A stretch of 11,626 nucleotides of DNA, from the NCBI GenBank assembly GCA_013298485.1, contig JAAFHS010000031.1, positions 1 to 11,626 of the forward strand, written 5' to 3'. Below the pieces are notes generated by a model. It made no database searches. It was not told the origin of the DNA and saw nothing but the letters and a program-made list of their open reading frames with translations. Shown piece after piece: positions 1-5,847 of the stretch. A program made the position numbers and the translations under genes. Each line of letters opens with the position of its first letter. Positions within the stretch are counted from its first letter, which is position 1. This DNA is from Rhodobacterales bacterium (GTDB lineage: Bacteria > Pseudomonadota > Alphaproteobacteria > Rhodobacterales > Rhodobacteraceae).

Positions 1-472
1 TGCGGCGCATCTCGCGGTAGAAATACTCCATCCGCATCTGTTTGCGCCCCTTCGCCCATTCGGCGAATTCGCCCTTTGAGGCCACAAACCGCACATCAGG
101 CCAGACCCGCACATCCAGCGGCAGGTCGTGCAGGGCGGCATCCAGCCGCCACTCCCCCGGCTCCATCACCCAGACATCCGTCGTGCCGCACTCCGCCGCC
201 CGCCGGATCAGCTCGCCACCAATCGACTGCGTGTTCTCCGGATCATCCAGGCGGCTATAGGCCACCCGAAACCCCGCCGCCTCCAAAGCTGCCGCATGTT
301 TGCGCATTGCCGCCAGGATCAGCGCAATCTTCTGCGGGTGATGCCTGACATAGGTCCCCTCGGCCCGCACCTCGGCCATCACCACCACATCGCGTGCCGG
401 GTCGGCGTCCGTCAGCATCGGCAGATCATGGGTCAGCTGATCCCCCAGGATCAGGATCAGGCGGCCTACCAC
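1..472 (-). CDS. FeS-BCP family photolyase / cryptochrome (partial, N-terminal part)
   Basis: This is the N-terminal 157 residues of a photolyase-related flavoprotein; the rest lies beyond the left edge. Visible features are the opening LILILGDQL, then EGTYVRHHPQKIALILAAMR, LDDPENTQSIGGEL, the MEPGEWRL block, and EWAKGRKQMRMEYFYREMRR. These blocks match the photolyase-related family that includes Agrobacterium PhrB and Rhodobacter CryB. Those proteins carry FAD, a ribityllumazine antenna and a 4Fe-4S cluster, and PhrB repairs (6-4) UV lesions. The cluster cysteines and the FAD pocket are in the missing C-terminal part, so repair activity cannot be judged here. The best start is GTG at 472, which overlaps the stop of the upstream SDR gene by 7 nt and has a purine-rich GGCGAGG upstream. 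The overlap suggests co-transcription and translational coupling with that SDR. The family call is firm; the choice between repair enzyme and light sensor is open. Confidence 0.88.
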   Translation of the reverse strand, partial: MVGRLILILGDQLTHDLPMLTDADPARDVVVMAEVRAEGTYVRHHPQKIALILAAMRKHAAALEAAGFRVAYSRLDDPENTQSIGGELIRRAAECGTTDVWVMEPGEWRLDAALHDLPLDVRVWPDVRFVASKGEFAEWAKGRKQMRMEYFYREMRR

Positions 473-1128
473 GGCACAGCCTCGCCCCGGTAATCAAAGA
501 AGCCGCCCGACTGCGCCGGGATCAAGCCATCCAGCACCCCCAGCAGTGCCGCTGCCGATTGCGCGGGCGTCAGTTTGTCATAGGCGGGCTGATAACCGGC
601 GGTGAACGGCGTATCCACCGTACCCGGGTGCAACAGGGCCAGCACGGCCTGCGGATGGCTGCGCGCCACCTCGATCGCCGCCGTGTGGATCAGCTGGTTC
701 AACGCGGCCTTGGCCGTGCGGTAGGAATACCAGCCGCCAAGGCTGTTATCGCCGATCGAGCCCACCCGCGCCGAAAGCACGCCGAACCGGCAAGGCCGGT
801 CCTTCGGCATCAGGCGCAGCGCATGTTTCAACACCAGCATCGGCCCCATCGCGTTCAATGCAAACTGCCCGGACAGGCCCGCCGCATCCACCGCTTTCAC
901 GGTCTTCTCCGGACGATGCCCGTCAATCACCAGGGCCCCCGTCGCCACGATCACCGTGTCAAACGTCCCCTCCAGCGCCCCCAGCAGCCGCGCAATGCTG
1001 CCCTCATCCGTCACATCCAGCCCATCGCCGCTGCGCGACAAAGCCACCACTTCCTCCCCCCGTGCCGTCAGGGCCGCACAAAGCGCCGCCCCGATCCCAC
1101 CTGACGCCCCGATCACCAATGCCCGCAT
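466..1128 (-). CDS. C-factor-like short-chain dehydrogenase/reductase
   Basis: This is a 220-residue NAD(P)-dependent SDR-fold protein, probably cytosolic. The nucleotide-binding glycine motif GASGGIG is at residues 7-13. The active-site block around LSARVGSIGDNSLGGWYSYRTAK (119-140) contains Tyr136 and Lys140 as YxxxK, with Ser119 or Ser124 as the catalytic serine. The usual NNAG motif is replaced by VATGAL near residue 62. The combination SARVGSIGDN-GGWYSYR and LHPGTVDT (167-173) is characteristic of the C-factor/CsgA-like SDR subfamily, whose substrates are mostly unknown. The frame stays open upstream to 1212, but ATG at 1128 is chosen because it has an AAAGGAA ribosome-binding site about 10 nt upstream and places the glycine motif at the normal distance from the N-terminus. 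The gene is divergent from the leuA leader, with 43 bp between start codons, and overlaps the photolyase gene downstream. The substrate is not predictable from the sequence. Confidence 0.85.
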   Translation of the reverse strand: MRALVIGASGGIGAALCAALTARGEEVVALSRSGDGLDVTDEGSIARLLGALEGTFDTVIVATGALVIDGHRPEKTVKAVDAAGLSGQFALNAMGPMLVLKHALRLMPKDRPCRFGVLSARVGSIGDNSLGGWYSYRTAKAALNQLIHTAAIEVARSHPQAVLALLHPGTVDTPFTAGYQPAYDKLTPAQSAAALLGVLDGLIPAQSGGFFDYRGEAVPW

Positions 1129-1136
1129 ATTTTCAC

Positions 1137-1164
1137 TTTCCTTTCGCCAAACCGCCCGTATAGT
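1137..1164 (+). promoter_or_regulatory. Candidate promoter of the leuA leader transcript
   Basis: A near-consensus -10 box, TATAGT, lies at 1159-1164. The best -35 match at the right distance (TTTCCT, 1137-1142, 16-bp spacer) is weak. Transcription starting 7-8 nt after the -10 box would begin at 1171-1172, which is at the A of the leader-peptide ATG. The site lies between the divergent SDR and leuA genes. Placement is inferred from motif and spacing only. Confidence 0.5.
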
Positions 1165-1171
1165 CCGGCGC

Positions 1172-1255
1172 ATGACCAAGGGTGCACATATCGCGAATGT
1201 CGGGGCCGCCAAGGCCCCGTCGCTGCTTGGCCTGCTTCTTCTTAGCCTCCGCTGA
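1172..1255 (+). CDS. leuL: Leucine-rich leader peptide of the leuA attenuator
   Basis: This is a 27-codon reading frame (ATG 1172, TGA 1253) directly upstream of leuA. Its C-terminal part reads LLGLLLLSLR, seven leucines in nine codons (1223-1249: CTG, CTT, CTG, three CTT, CTC). A leucine-codon run just ahead of the first leucine-pathway gene is the hallmark of ribosome-mediated attenuation: scarce charged Leu-tRNA stalls the ribosome in the run and alters folding of the downstream leader RNA. No Shine-Dalgarno sequence precedes the ATG (upstream bases TAGTCCGGCGC). A TATAGT -10 box ends 7 nt before it, so the mRNA may be leaderless. The Sinorhizobium trp leader peptide is a known precedent, as I recall, for a leader frame starting at the transcript 5' end. 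The symbol leuL is given by function, not by homology. The alternative, a chance frame, is unlikely given the leucine density and position. Confidence 0.82.
   Translation: MTKGAHIANVGAAKAPSLLGLLLLSLR
1201..1219 (+). promoter_or_regulatory. Hairpin inside the leader-peptide frame
   Basis: CGGGGCC (1201-1207) is perfectly complementary to GGCCCCG (1213-1219) around a 5-nt loop GCCAA. It precedes the leucine codons, so a translating ribosome would open it. It could act as a pause hairpin that couples polymerase to the ribosome, as in classical attenuators. The pairing is seen directly; the role is inference. Confidence 0.4.
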
Positions 1256-1297
1256 GCGTGCCCCCCGGGCGCTGCCGCTCAGATGGACATGCGCCCG
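1252..1297 (+). promoter_or_regulatory. Alternative RNA hairpins of the leuA attenuator
   Basis: Two competing folds are visible. Fold A pairs CTGAGCG (1252-1258, which contains the leader stop codon) with CGCTCAG (1276-1282), with an inner stem GCCC (1260-1263)/GGGC (1267-1270). Fold B pairs CGGGCGC (1266-1272) with GCGCCCG (1291-1297). They share 1267-1270 and cannot form together without a pseudoknot. A ribosome stalled in the leucine run leaves 1252-1263 free, favouring fold A. A ribosome at the TGA covers that arm, favouring fold B. This fits antiterminator (A) and terminator-like (B) logic. No U-tract follows fold B, so simple intrinsic termination is doubtful. Rho-dependent or translational control of leuA remains possible. 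Confidence 0.55.
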
Positions 1298-1332
1298 ACC
1301 TGCATCACAGCTAAGAAACGAAAGCCCCTGAC

Positions 1333-2910
1333 ATGACCGACACATCCACCCAACCCCGCGTCCTGATCTTTGACACCACCCTGCGCGACGGCGAACAGTC
1401 GCCCGGCGCCACGATGAGCCATTCGGAAAAACTGGATATCGCGACCCTGCTCGATGACATGGGCGTCGATATCATCGAGGCGGGCTTTCCCATCGCATCG
1501 GATGGCGATTTCGAGGCCGTCAGCGGCATTGCCAAAATCGCACAGAACGCGCAGGTCTGCGGCCTCGCCCGCGCGAATTACAAAGACATCGACCGCTGCT
1601 GGGAGGCGGTAAAGCACGCAAAGCGTCCGCGCATCCACACGTTCATCGGGACCTCACCCTTGCACCGCGCCATCCCCAATCTGGATATGGACCAGATGGC
1701 GGAGCGGATCCACGATACGGTCAGCCATGCCCGCAACCTCTGCGACAATGTGCAATGGTCGCCGATGGATGCCACCCGCACCGAACATGATTACCTCTGC
1801 CGCGTGGTCGAGATTGCGATCAAGGCCGGTGCCACCACGATCAACATCCCCGATACGGTGGGCTACACCGCCCCCCGCGAAAGTGCCGCCCTGATCCGGA
1901 TGCTGCTGGACCGGGTGCCGGGGGCGGACGGGATCATCTTCGCCACGCATTGCCACAACGACCTTGGCATGGCGACGGCCAACGCGCTGGCGGCGGTGGA
2001 GGCGGGCGCGCGGCAGATCGAATGCACGATCAACGGTCTGGGCGAACGGGCGGGAAATACCGCTCTTGAGGAAGTCGTGATGGCGATGAAGGTCCGCAAC
2101 GACATCATGCCCTACCAGACCCGGATTGATACGACCAAGATCATGGCGATCAGCCGCCGTGTCGCCACCGTTTCCGGTTTTGCCGTGCAATTTAACAAGG
2201 CCATCGTCGGCAAGAACGCGTTTGCGCATGAATCCGGTATTCATCAAGACGGCATGCTGAAGAACCGCGAAACGTTCGAGGTGATGCGCCCCGAAGACGT
2301 GGGCCTTTTGGGCACCTCGCTGCCTTTGGGCAAGCATTCGGGCCGGGCCGCACTGCGGGCCAAGCTGCGCGAACTGGGTTTCGAGATGGCTGACAATCAG
2401 CTCAACGACGCCTTCGTGCGCTTCAAGGCGCTGGCCGACCGCAAGAAAGAGGTCTTTGACGACGACCTGATCGCGCTGGTCCAGGACAATGCAAGCCACG
2501 CGGCCCACGATACCCTGCAGGTCAAACGCCTGCGCGTCGTCTGCGGCACCGACGGCCCGCAAGAGGCGGAACTGACGCTGACCATCGACGGCGTGGATCA
2601 CTCGATTGATGCCACAGGCGACGGCCCGGTCGATGCGGCCTTCAACGCAGTCAAGATGCTGGTGCCGCACAACGCGCGCCTGCAACTGTATCAGGTCAGT
2701 GCCGTGACCGAAGGCACCGATGCGCAGGCCACCGTGACGGTACGGGTGGAGGAGGACGGGCGCATTGCCACAGGCCAATCGGCAGATACCGATACCGTGG
2801 TGGCAAGTGTGAAAGCCTATGTGAACTGCCTCAACCGCCTGATCCAGCGGCGGGCGAAATCGGCGCCCGACAGCGATACCAAATCGGTGAACTACAAGGA
2901 TGCGGGCTGA
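1333..2910 (+). CDS. leuA: 2-isopropylmalate synthase
   Basis: LeuA condenses acetyl-CoA with 2-oxoisovalerate to 2-isopropylmalate, the first committed step of leucine biosynthesis, in the cytosol. The 525-residue length fits the type 1 family. The catalytic TIM barrel opens with the signature DTTLRDGEQSPG (14-25). The divalent-metal motif HCHNDLGMA lies near residue 205, followed by INGLGERAGNTALEEV near 232-247. Roughly residues 385-515 form the LeuA dimerisation/regulatory domain, the site of leucine feedback inhibition in this family. ATG 1333 gives the conserved N-terminus. The ribosome-binding site is weak (AAGAAACGAAAG, 1313-1324), which would suit translational as well as transcriptional control by the leader. 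Regulation is probably by the leucine leader peptide just upstream. No other leucine gene is in the window. Confidence 0.97.
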   Translation: MTDTSTQPRVLIFDTTLRDGEQSPGATMSHSEKLDIATLLDDMGVDIIEAGFPIASDGDFEAVSGIAKIAQNAQVCGLARANYKDIDRCWEAVKHAKRPRIHTFIGTSPLHRAIPNLDMDQMAERIHDTVSHARNLCDNVQWSPMDATRTEHDYLCRVVEIAIKAGATTINIPDTVGYTAPRESAALIRMLLDRVPGADGIIFATHCHNDLGMATANALAAVEAGARQIECTINGLGERAGNTALEEVVMAMKVRNDIMPYQTRIDTTKIMAISRRVATVSGFAVQFNKAIVGKNAFAHESGIHQDGMLKNRETFEVMRPEDVGLLGTSLPLGKHSGRAALRAKLRELGFEMADNQLNDAFVRFKALADRKKEVFDDDLIALVQDNASHAAHDTLQVKRLRVVCGTDGPQEAELTLTIDGVDHSIDATGDGPVDAAFNAVKMLVPHNARLQLYQVSAVTEGTDAQATVTVRVEEDGRIATGQSADTDTVVASVKAYVNCLNRLIQRRAKSAPDSDTKSVNYKDAG

Positions 2911-2918
2911 CGACGGGT

Positions 2919-2942
2919 AGGATGGGCAATATTGCCCATCCT
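2919..2942. repeat. Perfect 24-bp palindrome downstream of leuA
   Basis: The half-site AGGATGGGCAAT (2919-2930) is followed at once by its exact reverse complement (2931-2942). It starts 8 bp after the leuA stop. As RNA it would fold into a GC-rich stem of about 10 bp with a small AU loop. No T-tract follows, so it is not a textbook intrinsic terminator. It may limit 3' exonuclease decay, terminate weakly, or be a dispersed intergenic palindrome. I recall similar GGGCAAtATTGCCC palindromes in other Rhodobacteraceae, but cannot check that here. Confidence 0.6.
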
Positions 2943-3045
2943 CAGCTACATAATATCTGTGCGAAAACTGAAACCGCGATCACAAAAAACTTGGCGTTCA
3001 CCGAAATTCGCGTGACAACTGCGTGAAAATGACAATTTCGGGTTC

Positions 3046-4185
3046 ATGATGATTTCCAATATCCGCCGCAAGATCCGTGCCGAACTTGAACTGCCCCGCG
3101 ATCAACGCCGTTTCGGCACCGGGTGGCTGGCAGGCACGGGCGGCCTAGCCGCCGCCGTCGCGGCCCTTGCGCTGACGGTCTGTCTGCAATTTCCCGATCT
3201 GCTGACCACGCCCGAGTTGCAACGCCTGACCATGGCGGGCTGGTTCCGCATCGTGATCATGGTGCTGCTGATCCATGCCTTCGCCTGTGCGATCCTGTCC
3301 ATGGTCCTGCGCCCGAACCGGACGCTGGCGATCACGACCCTCGCCGTCGTGCTGATTGCGTCCATCCTTGGCGCCCTGCACCTGCGCACAGATGCCGTCG
3401 CCACCAGCGGTATCTTCCTCGGCCTCGATTTCTTTATCCTGAACCTGATCTTCCTCGGCTTCATCTTCATCCCGCTGGAACGCCTTGTCCCGCAGCACCC
3501 CGATCAGACCGTGTTCCGCACTGAATGGCGCGAGGATCTGTTCTACTACCTTGTCTCCTCGATGATGGTGCAGGTTCTGTCCTTCCTGACCCTCGCGCCG
3601 TCAGGGTTTATCCTTGCCAAGGCCGACCTGTCGGCCACGCGCAACTTTCTTGGCAACCTGCCCCTGATCGTGCAGATCATCCTCATCATGATCCTCACGG
3701 ATTTCGTGCAATACTGGCTGCACCGCGCCTTTCACCGCGTGCCCGCCCTGTGGCGGTTTCACGCCGTGCATCATTCCGCCCAAACGATGGATTGGCTGGC
3801 CGGGGCCCGGATGCATTTCCTTGAGGTGATCATCCTGCGCGCTGTCACCGCGACGCCGATGTTCGTGGCAGGCTTCAGTGAAACTGCCCTGCAGGCCTAT
3901 ATCCTGATCGTCTATGTCTATTCGTCCATCCTGCATTCCAATATCCGGGTAGAGCCGAAATGGCTGTCAGGCATCCTTGCCACCCCACGCTTTCACCATT
4001 GGCACCACGGGGTCGAGCGTGAGGCGATTGATGTGAACTTTGCAATCCACTTTCCGTTGTTTGACCGCATTTTCGGCACCCATCACCTGCCCGATGGCAA
4101 ATGGCCCAGCGGTTATGGCATCGAAGGCCACCCGGTGCCGAAGGGGTATTGGCGGCAGTTCCTTTATGCCTTCGGGCGGGGTTAA
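3046..4185 (+). CDS. Fatty acid hydroxylase / sterol desaturase superfamily membrane protein
   Basis: This is a 379-residue integral membrane protein of the ERG3-like di-iron superfamily. The three histidine clusters are HRAFH (226-230, HxxxH), HAVHH (239-243, HxxHH) and HHWHH (317-321, HxxHH), with further histidines at 297 and 346-347. In this superfamily they bind two irons that use O2 to hydroxylate or desaturate a lipid. Hydrophobic segments at about 28-48, 67-88, 95-112, 122-145 and 165-190 and around 205-222 and 265-295 form the membrane part. The first four lie in an N-terminal extension of about 150 residues ahead of the hydroxylase domain. Two ATG codons are in tandem (3046, 3049) and neither has a clear Shine-Dalgarno. 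Its stop codon overlaps that of the convergent SDR gene. Bacterial members act on varied lipids (hopanoids, carotenoids, fatty acids, ornithine lipids), so the substrate is not assigned. Confidence 0.87.
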   Translation: MMISNIRRKIRAELELPRDQRRFGTGWLAGTGGLAAAVAALALTVCLQFPDLLTTPELQRLTMAGWFRIVIMVLLIHAFACAILSMVLRPNRTLAITTLAVVLIASILGALHLRTDAVATSGIFLGLDFFILNLIFLGFIFIPLERLVPQHPDQTVFRTEWREDLFYYLVSSMMVQVLSFLTLAPSGFILAKADLSATRNFLGNLPLIVQIILIMILTDFVQYWLHRAFHRVPALWRFHAVHHSAQTMDWLAGARMHFLEVIILRAVTATPMFVAGFSETALQAYILIVYVYSSILHSNIRVEPKWLSGILATPRFHHWHHGVEREAIDVNFAIHFPLFDRIFGTHHLPDGKWPSGYGIEGHPVPKGYWRQFLYAFGRG

Positions 4186-4937
4186 ACCTTCATCTCCATC
4201 AGCGTGTTGGCCCCGTCCACCACCAGCATCGCGCCGTTGACATAAGATGCCCCTTCGCTGGCCAGAAACATCACGCAGGCCGCAACTTCATCAGGCGTCC
4301 CTGATCGCCCCGTCGGGCAGGCACGGCCCGCCCGGACCTCCTTCGCGGATGAGGATTCCGTCGTGATCCATCCCGGCAGCACCGCGTTGCAGGTGATCCC
4401 CGACGCCGCATATTCCACTGCCGTGGCCCGCGTCAGGCCTGTCACCCCAGCCTTCGCCGCCGCATAGCCGGCCGATCCGTCAATTGTCACCACCGGCCCC
4501 GTGACCGAGGCCATGTTCACGATCCGGCCATAGCCTGCCGCCTGCATCGCGGGCAGCGCCGCGCGGGTGCAGTTGAAGACTGTGGTCATGTTCAACGCCA
4601 GATGATGCTGCCAGCCCGCATCTGTCAGCCCCCCGACCTTCGCACGTTTGGCGGATTTCCCTGTCTGCACCATGCCTGCGTTGTTCACCAGTATCGCCAC
4701 CGGCCCAAGAGCGGCTTCAACCTCATTAAAAAGCCTCCTCACGTCGTTGGCCTGCGTCAGATCGGCCTTGGCCGCGAATACCCCCAATTCCTTTGCGCGT
4801 TCAAAAATCCGCTCGCTCGTGGCCGTGATCGCCACCGTCGCCCCTGCCGCCTGCAACGCCCGCGCGCAGGCAAACCCGATGCCCCCTGCACTGCCACATC
4901 CCGTCACCAGGGCGACGCGCCCATCCATGCGAAACAT
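4182..4937 (-). CDS. Classical SDR family oxidoreductase
   Basis: This is a 251-residue NAD(P)H-dependent classical short-chain dehydrogenase. The cofactor motif VTGCGSAGGIG is at 11-21 and is two residues longer than the usual TGxxxGIG. NNAG is at 85-88. The catalytic tetrad is Asn116, Ser144, Tyr158 and Lys162 (YAAAK). PG at 188-189 and the C-terminal VNGAMLVVDGANT block are typical of 3-ketoacyl-ACP-reductase-like SDRs. The substrate is unknown. The start is firm: ATG 4937 directly follows the stop of the HTH gene with no gap, and GGAGG lies 8 nt upstream inside that gene. It is therefore the third gene of an operon with the DUF2975 and HTH genes and is probably translationally coupled to the HTH gene. 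The stop codon overlaps the stop of the convergent hydroxylase gene. Confidence 0.9.
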   Translation of the reverse strand: MFRMDGRVALVTGCGSAGGIGFACARALQAAGATVAITATSERIFERAKELGVFAAKADLTQANDVRRLFNEVEAALGPVAILVNNAGMVQTGKSAKRAKVGGLTDAGWQHHLALNMTTVFNCTRAALPAMQAAGYGRIVNMASVTGPVVTIDGSAGYAAAKAGVTGLTRATAVEYAASGITCNAVLPGWITTESSSAKEVRAGRACPTGRSGTPDEVAACVMFLASEGASYVNGAMLVVDGANTLMEMKV

Positions 4938-5162
4938 CTAGTCATCCTCCGCTTGCGGCATCGTCGCATCAAATTCCAGAATATCCCCCGGTTGGCAATC
5001 CAGTGCCGCGCACAGCGCATTCAACGTCGAAAACCGCACGGCCCGCGCCTTGCCGGTTTTCAGGATCGACAGGTTCTGAATCGAAACGCCCACCGTATCT
5101 GCCAGCTCGCCCAGCCGCATCTTGCGCCGCGCGAGCATCACATCAAGATTGACCCGGATCAT
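4938..5162 (-). CDS. YozG-like Cro/C1-family HTH transcriptional regulator
   Basis: This 74-residue protein is almost entirely one Cro/C1-type helix-turn-helix domain. The HTH is around residues 17-37 (LGELADTVGVSIQNLSILKTG), followed by FSTLNALCAALDCQPGDIL (44-62), the typical end of the small HTH_26/YozG-type regulators. The tail is short and acidic (AEDD). Proteins of this type are commonly encoded next to DUF2975 membrane proteins, as here, where the DUF2975 gene ends 13 nt upstream. The ATG at 5162 has AAGGA about 10 nt before it. It probably binds DNA as a dimer. The best candidate target is the AT-rich divergent region 5722-5847 with its repeated TTATCA boxes; this is inference. The signal it responds to is unknown. 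Confidence 0.88.
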   Translation of the reverse strand: MIRVNLDVMLARRKMRLGELADTVGVSIQNLSILKTGKARAVRFSTLNALCAALDCQPGDILEFDATMPQAEDD

Positions 5163-5175
5163 CGCTGCACATCCT

Positions 5176-5721
5176 TCATATCGTCAGCGCCGCATCTTCG
5201 TGCATCTGCACCGCCATCCGCATCGCTGCCGCCATCGTCACCAGCAGCAATCCCACCCCCATGACCGGCATATCCAGCGCATAGGACCCTGAAAAGGCAA
5301 TGATGTCACCCGTCAGCACATAGGCCCAGTCGCTCAGGTTCATGATCGCCAGATCAATCAGGGGATAGACCGCGATGATGATCCCGATCCGCTGCAAGGA
5401 TGCGATCATCGCCCCGACAAACACACGGCCTGTCGCACAGCGATGGATCACCTGATGCGCCAGGAAAAGGATTACCGCATAAACTGCGACTTCCACGGCA
5501 AAACCACCCCAGAACACGACCTGCCCTGCCGTGCTGAAGCGGGGAATCTGCGGCAGGGCGTCCAGACAGGCGGCCTGATCCGGTGCAAGTGCCGCCAGGG
5601 CCGCGGGCGCCGTCTGCACCTCACGGACAAGCGCCCAGACGAATGCCAGAAAACCAAGCCATATCAAGATGAAAGCCCGGTCCAGCCAGACGAACAGACG
5701 TTGTGTTGCAAGATCGATCAT
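5176..5721 (-). CDS. DUF2975 family four-helix membrane protein
   Basis: This is a 181-residue inner-membrane protein with four predicted membrane helices at about 16-33, 67-90, 110-130 and 150-170. The LQRIGIIIAVYPLIDLAI block (109-126) and the ending MAVQMHEDAALTI match the DUF2975 family as I know it. Members are of unknown function and are typically followed by a small YozG-like HTH gene, exactly the arrangement here. A role as membrane partner or sensor for that regulator is plausible but unproven. ATG 5721 has GAGG about 8 nt upstream. It is the first gene of a minus-strand operon (DUF2975, HTH, SDR), with a promoter candidate at 5749-5777. Confidence 0.82.
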   Translation of the reverse strand: MIDLATQRLFVWLDRAFILIWLGFLAFVWALVREVQTAPAALAALAPDQAACLDALPQIPRFSTAGQVVFWGGFAVEVAVYAVILFLAHQVIHRCATGRVFVGAMIASLQRIGIIIAVYPLIDLAIMNLSDWAYVLTGDIIAFSGSYALDMPVMGVGLLLVTMAAAMRMAVQMHEDAALTI

Positions 5722-5745
5722 CGGGAAACCTCATTCCTGTGAATC

Positions 5746-5830
5746 ATGCTTATCATGTGTTTTTTAATGTTTATCAATAAAAATTCTTGCATTATCGAAA
5801 AGCATGAGTATTTTCATGTTTATCAATAAA
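5746..5830. promoter_or_regulatory. Array of phased TTATC(A/G) boxes, candidate operator
   Basis: The AT-rich divergent region (5722-5847) holds a 15-bp direct repeat, ATGTTTATCAATAAA, at 5767-5781 and 5816-5830. Each copy contains a dyad TTTAT-CA-ATAAA. Related shorter copies are ATGCTTATCA at 5746-5755 and TTATCG at 5792-5797. The TTATC cores start at 5750, 5771 and 5792, exactly 21 bp apart (two helical turns), and then at 5820. This is the expected look of a multi-site operator. The nearest candidate binder is the small HTH protein encoded at 4938-5162. Repeats and spacing are seen directly; function is inference. Confidence 0.5.
5749..5777 (-). promoter_or_regulatory. Candidate promoter of the DUF2975-HTH-SDR operon
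   Basis: Read on the minus strand, a -35 box TTGATA (5777-5772, five of six matches to TTGACA) is separated by exactly 17 bp from a -10 box GATAAG (5754-5749, four of six). The DUF2975 start codon is 28 bp further on. Both boxes fall inside copies of the repeated TTATCA motif, so a protein bound there would block this promoter. Confidence 0.45.
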
Positions 5831-5847
5831 TCTAGATGGAGCAGATG

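Noticed and set aside
394..1104. 236-codon open frame on the plus strand opposite the C-factor-like SDR
   Set aside because: Arg/His/Gln-rich composition with no motifs; it is antisense to a well-supported SDR and is a GC-driven shadow.
1129..1212. N-terminal extension of the C-factor-like SDR to an ATG at 1212
   Set aside because: It would overlap the leucine leader and add 28 residues ahead of the cofactor motif. ATG 1128 has a better ribosome-binding site and the normal SDR N-terminus.
1654..2778. 374-codon open frame on the minus strand opposite leuA
   Set aside because: It lies wholly antisense to the unmistakable leuA, is rich in His/Arg/Gly/Ala as expected of a shadow frame in high-GC DNA, and shows no recognisable domain.
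5746..5830. TTATCA repeats as a CRISPR array or plasmid-type iteron origin
   Set aside because: The repeats are short and few, with no cas or replication-initiator gene nearby. They sit between divergent genes over promoter elements, so an operator is the simpler reading.
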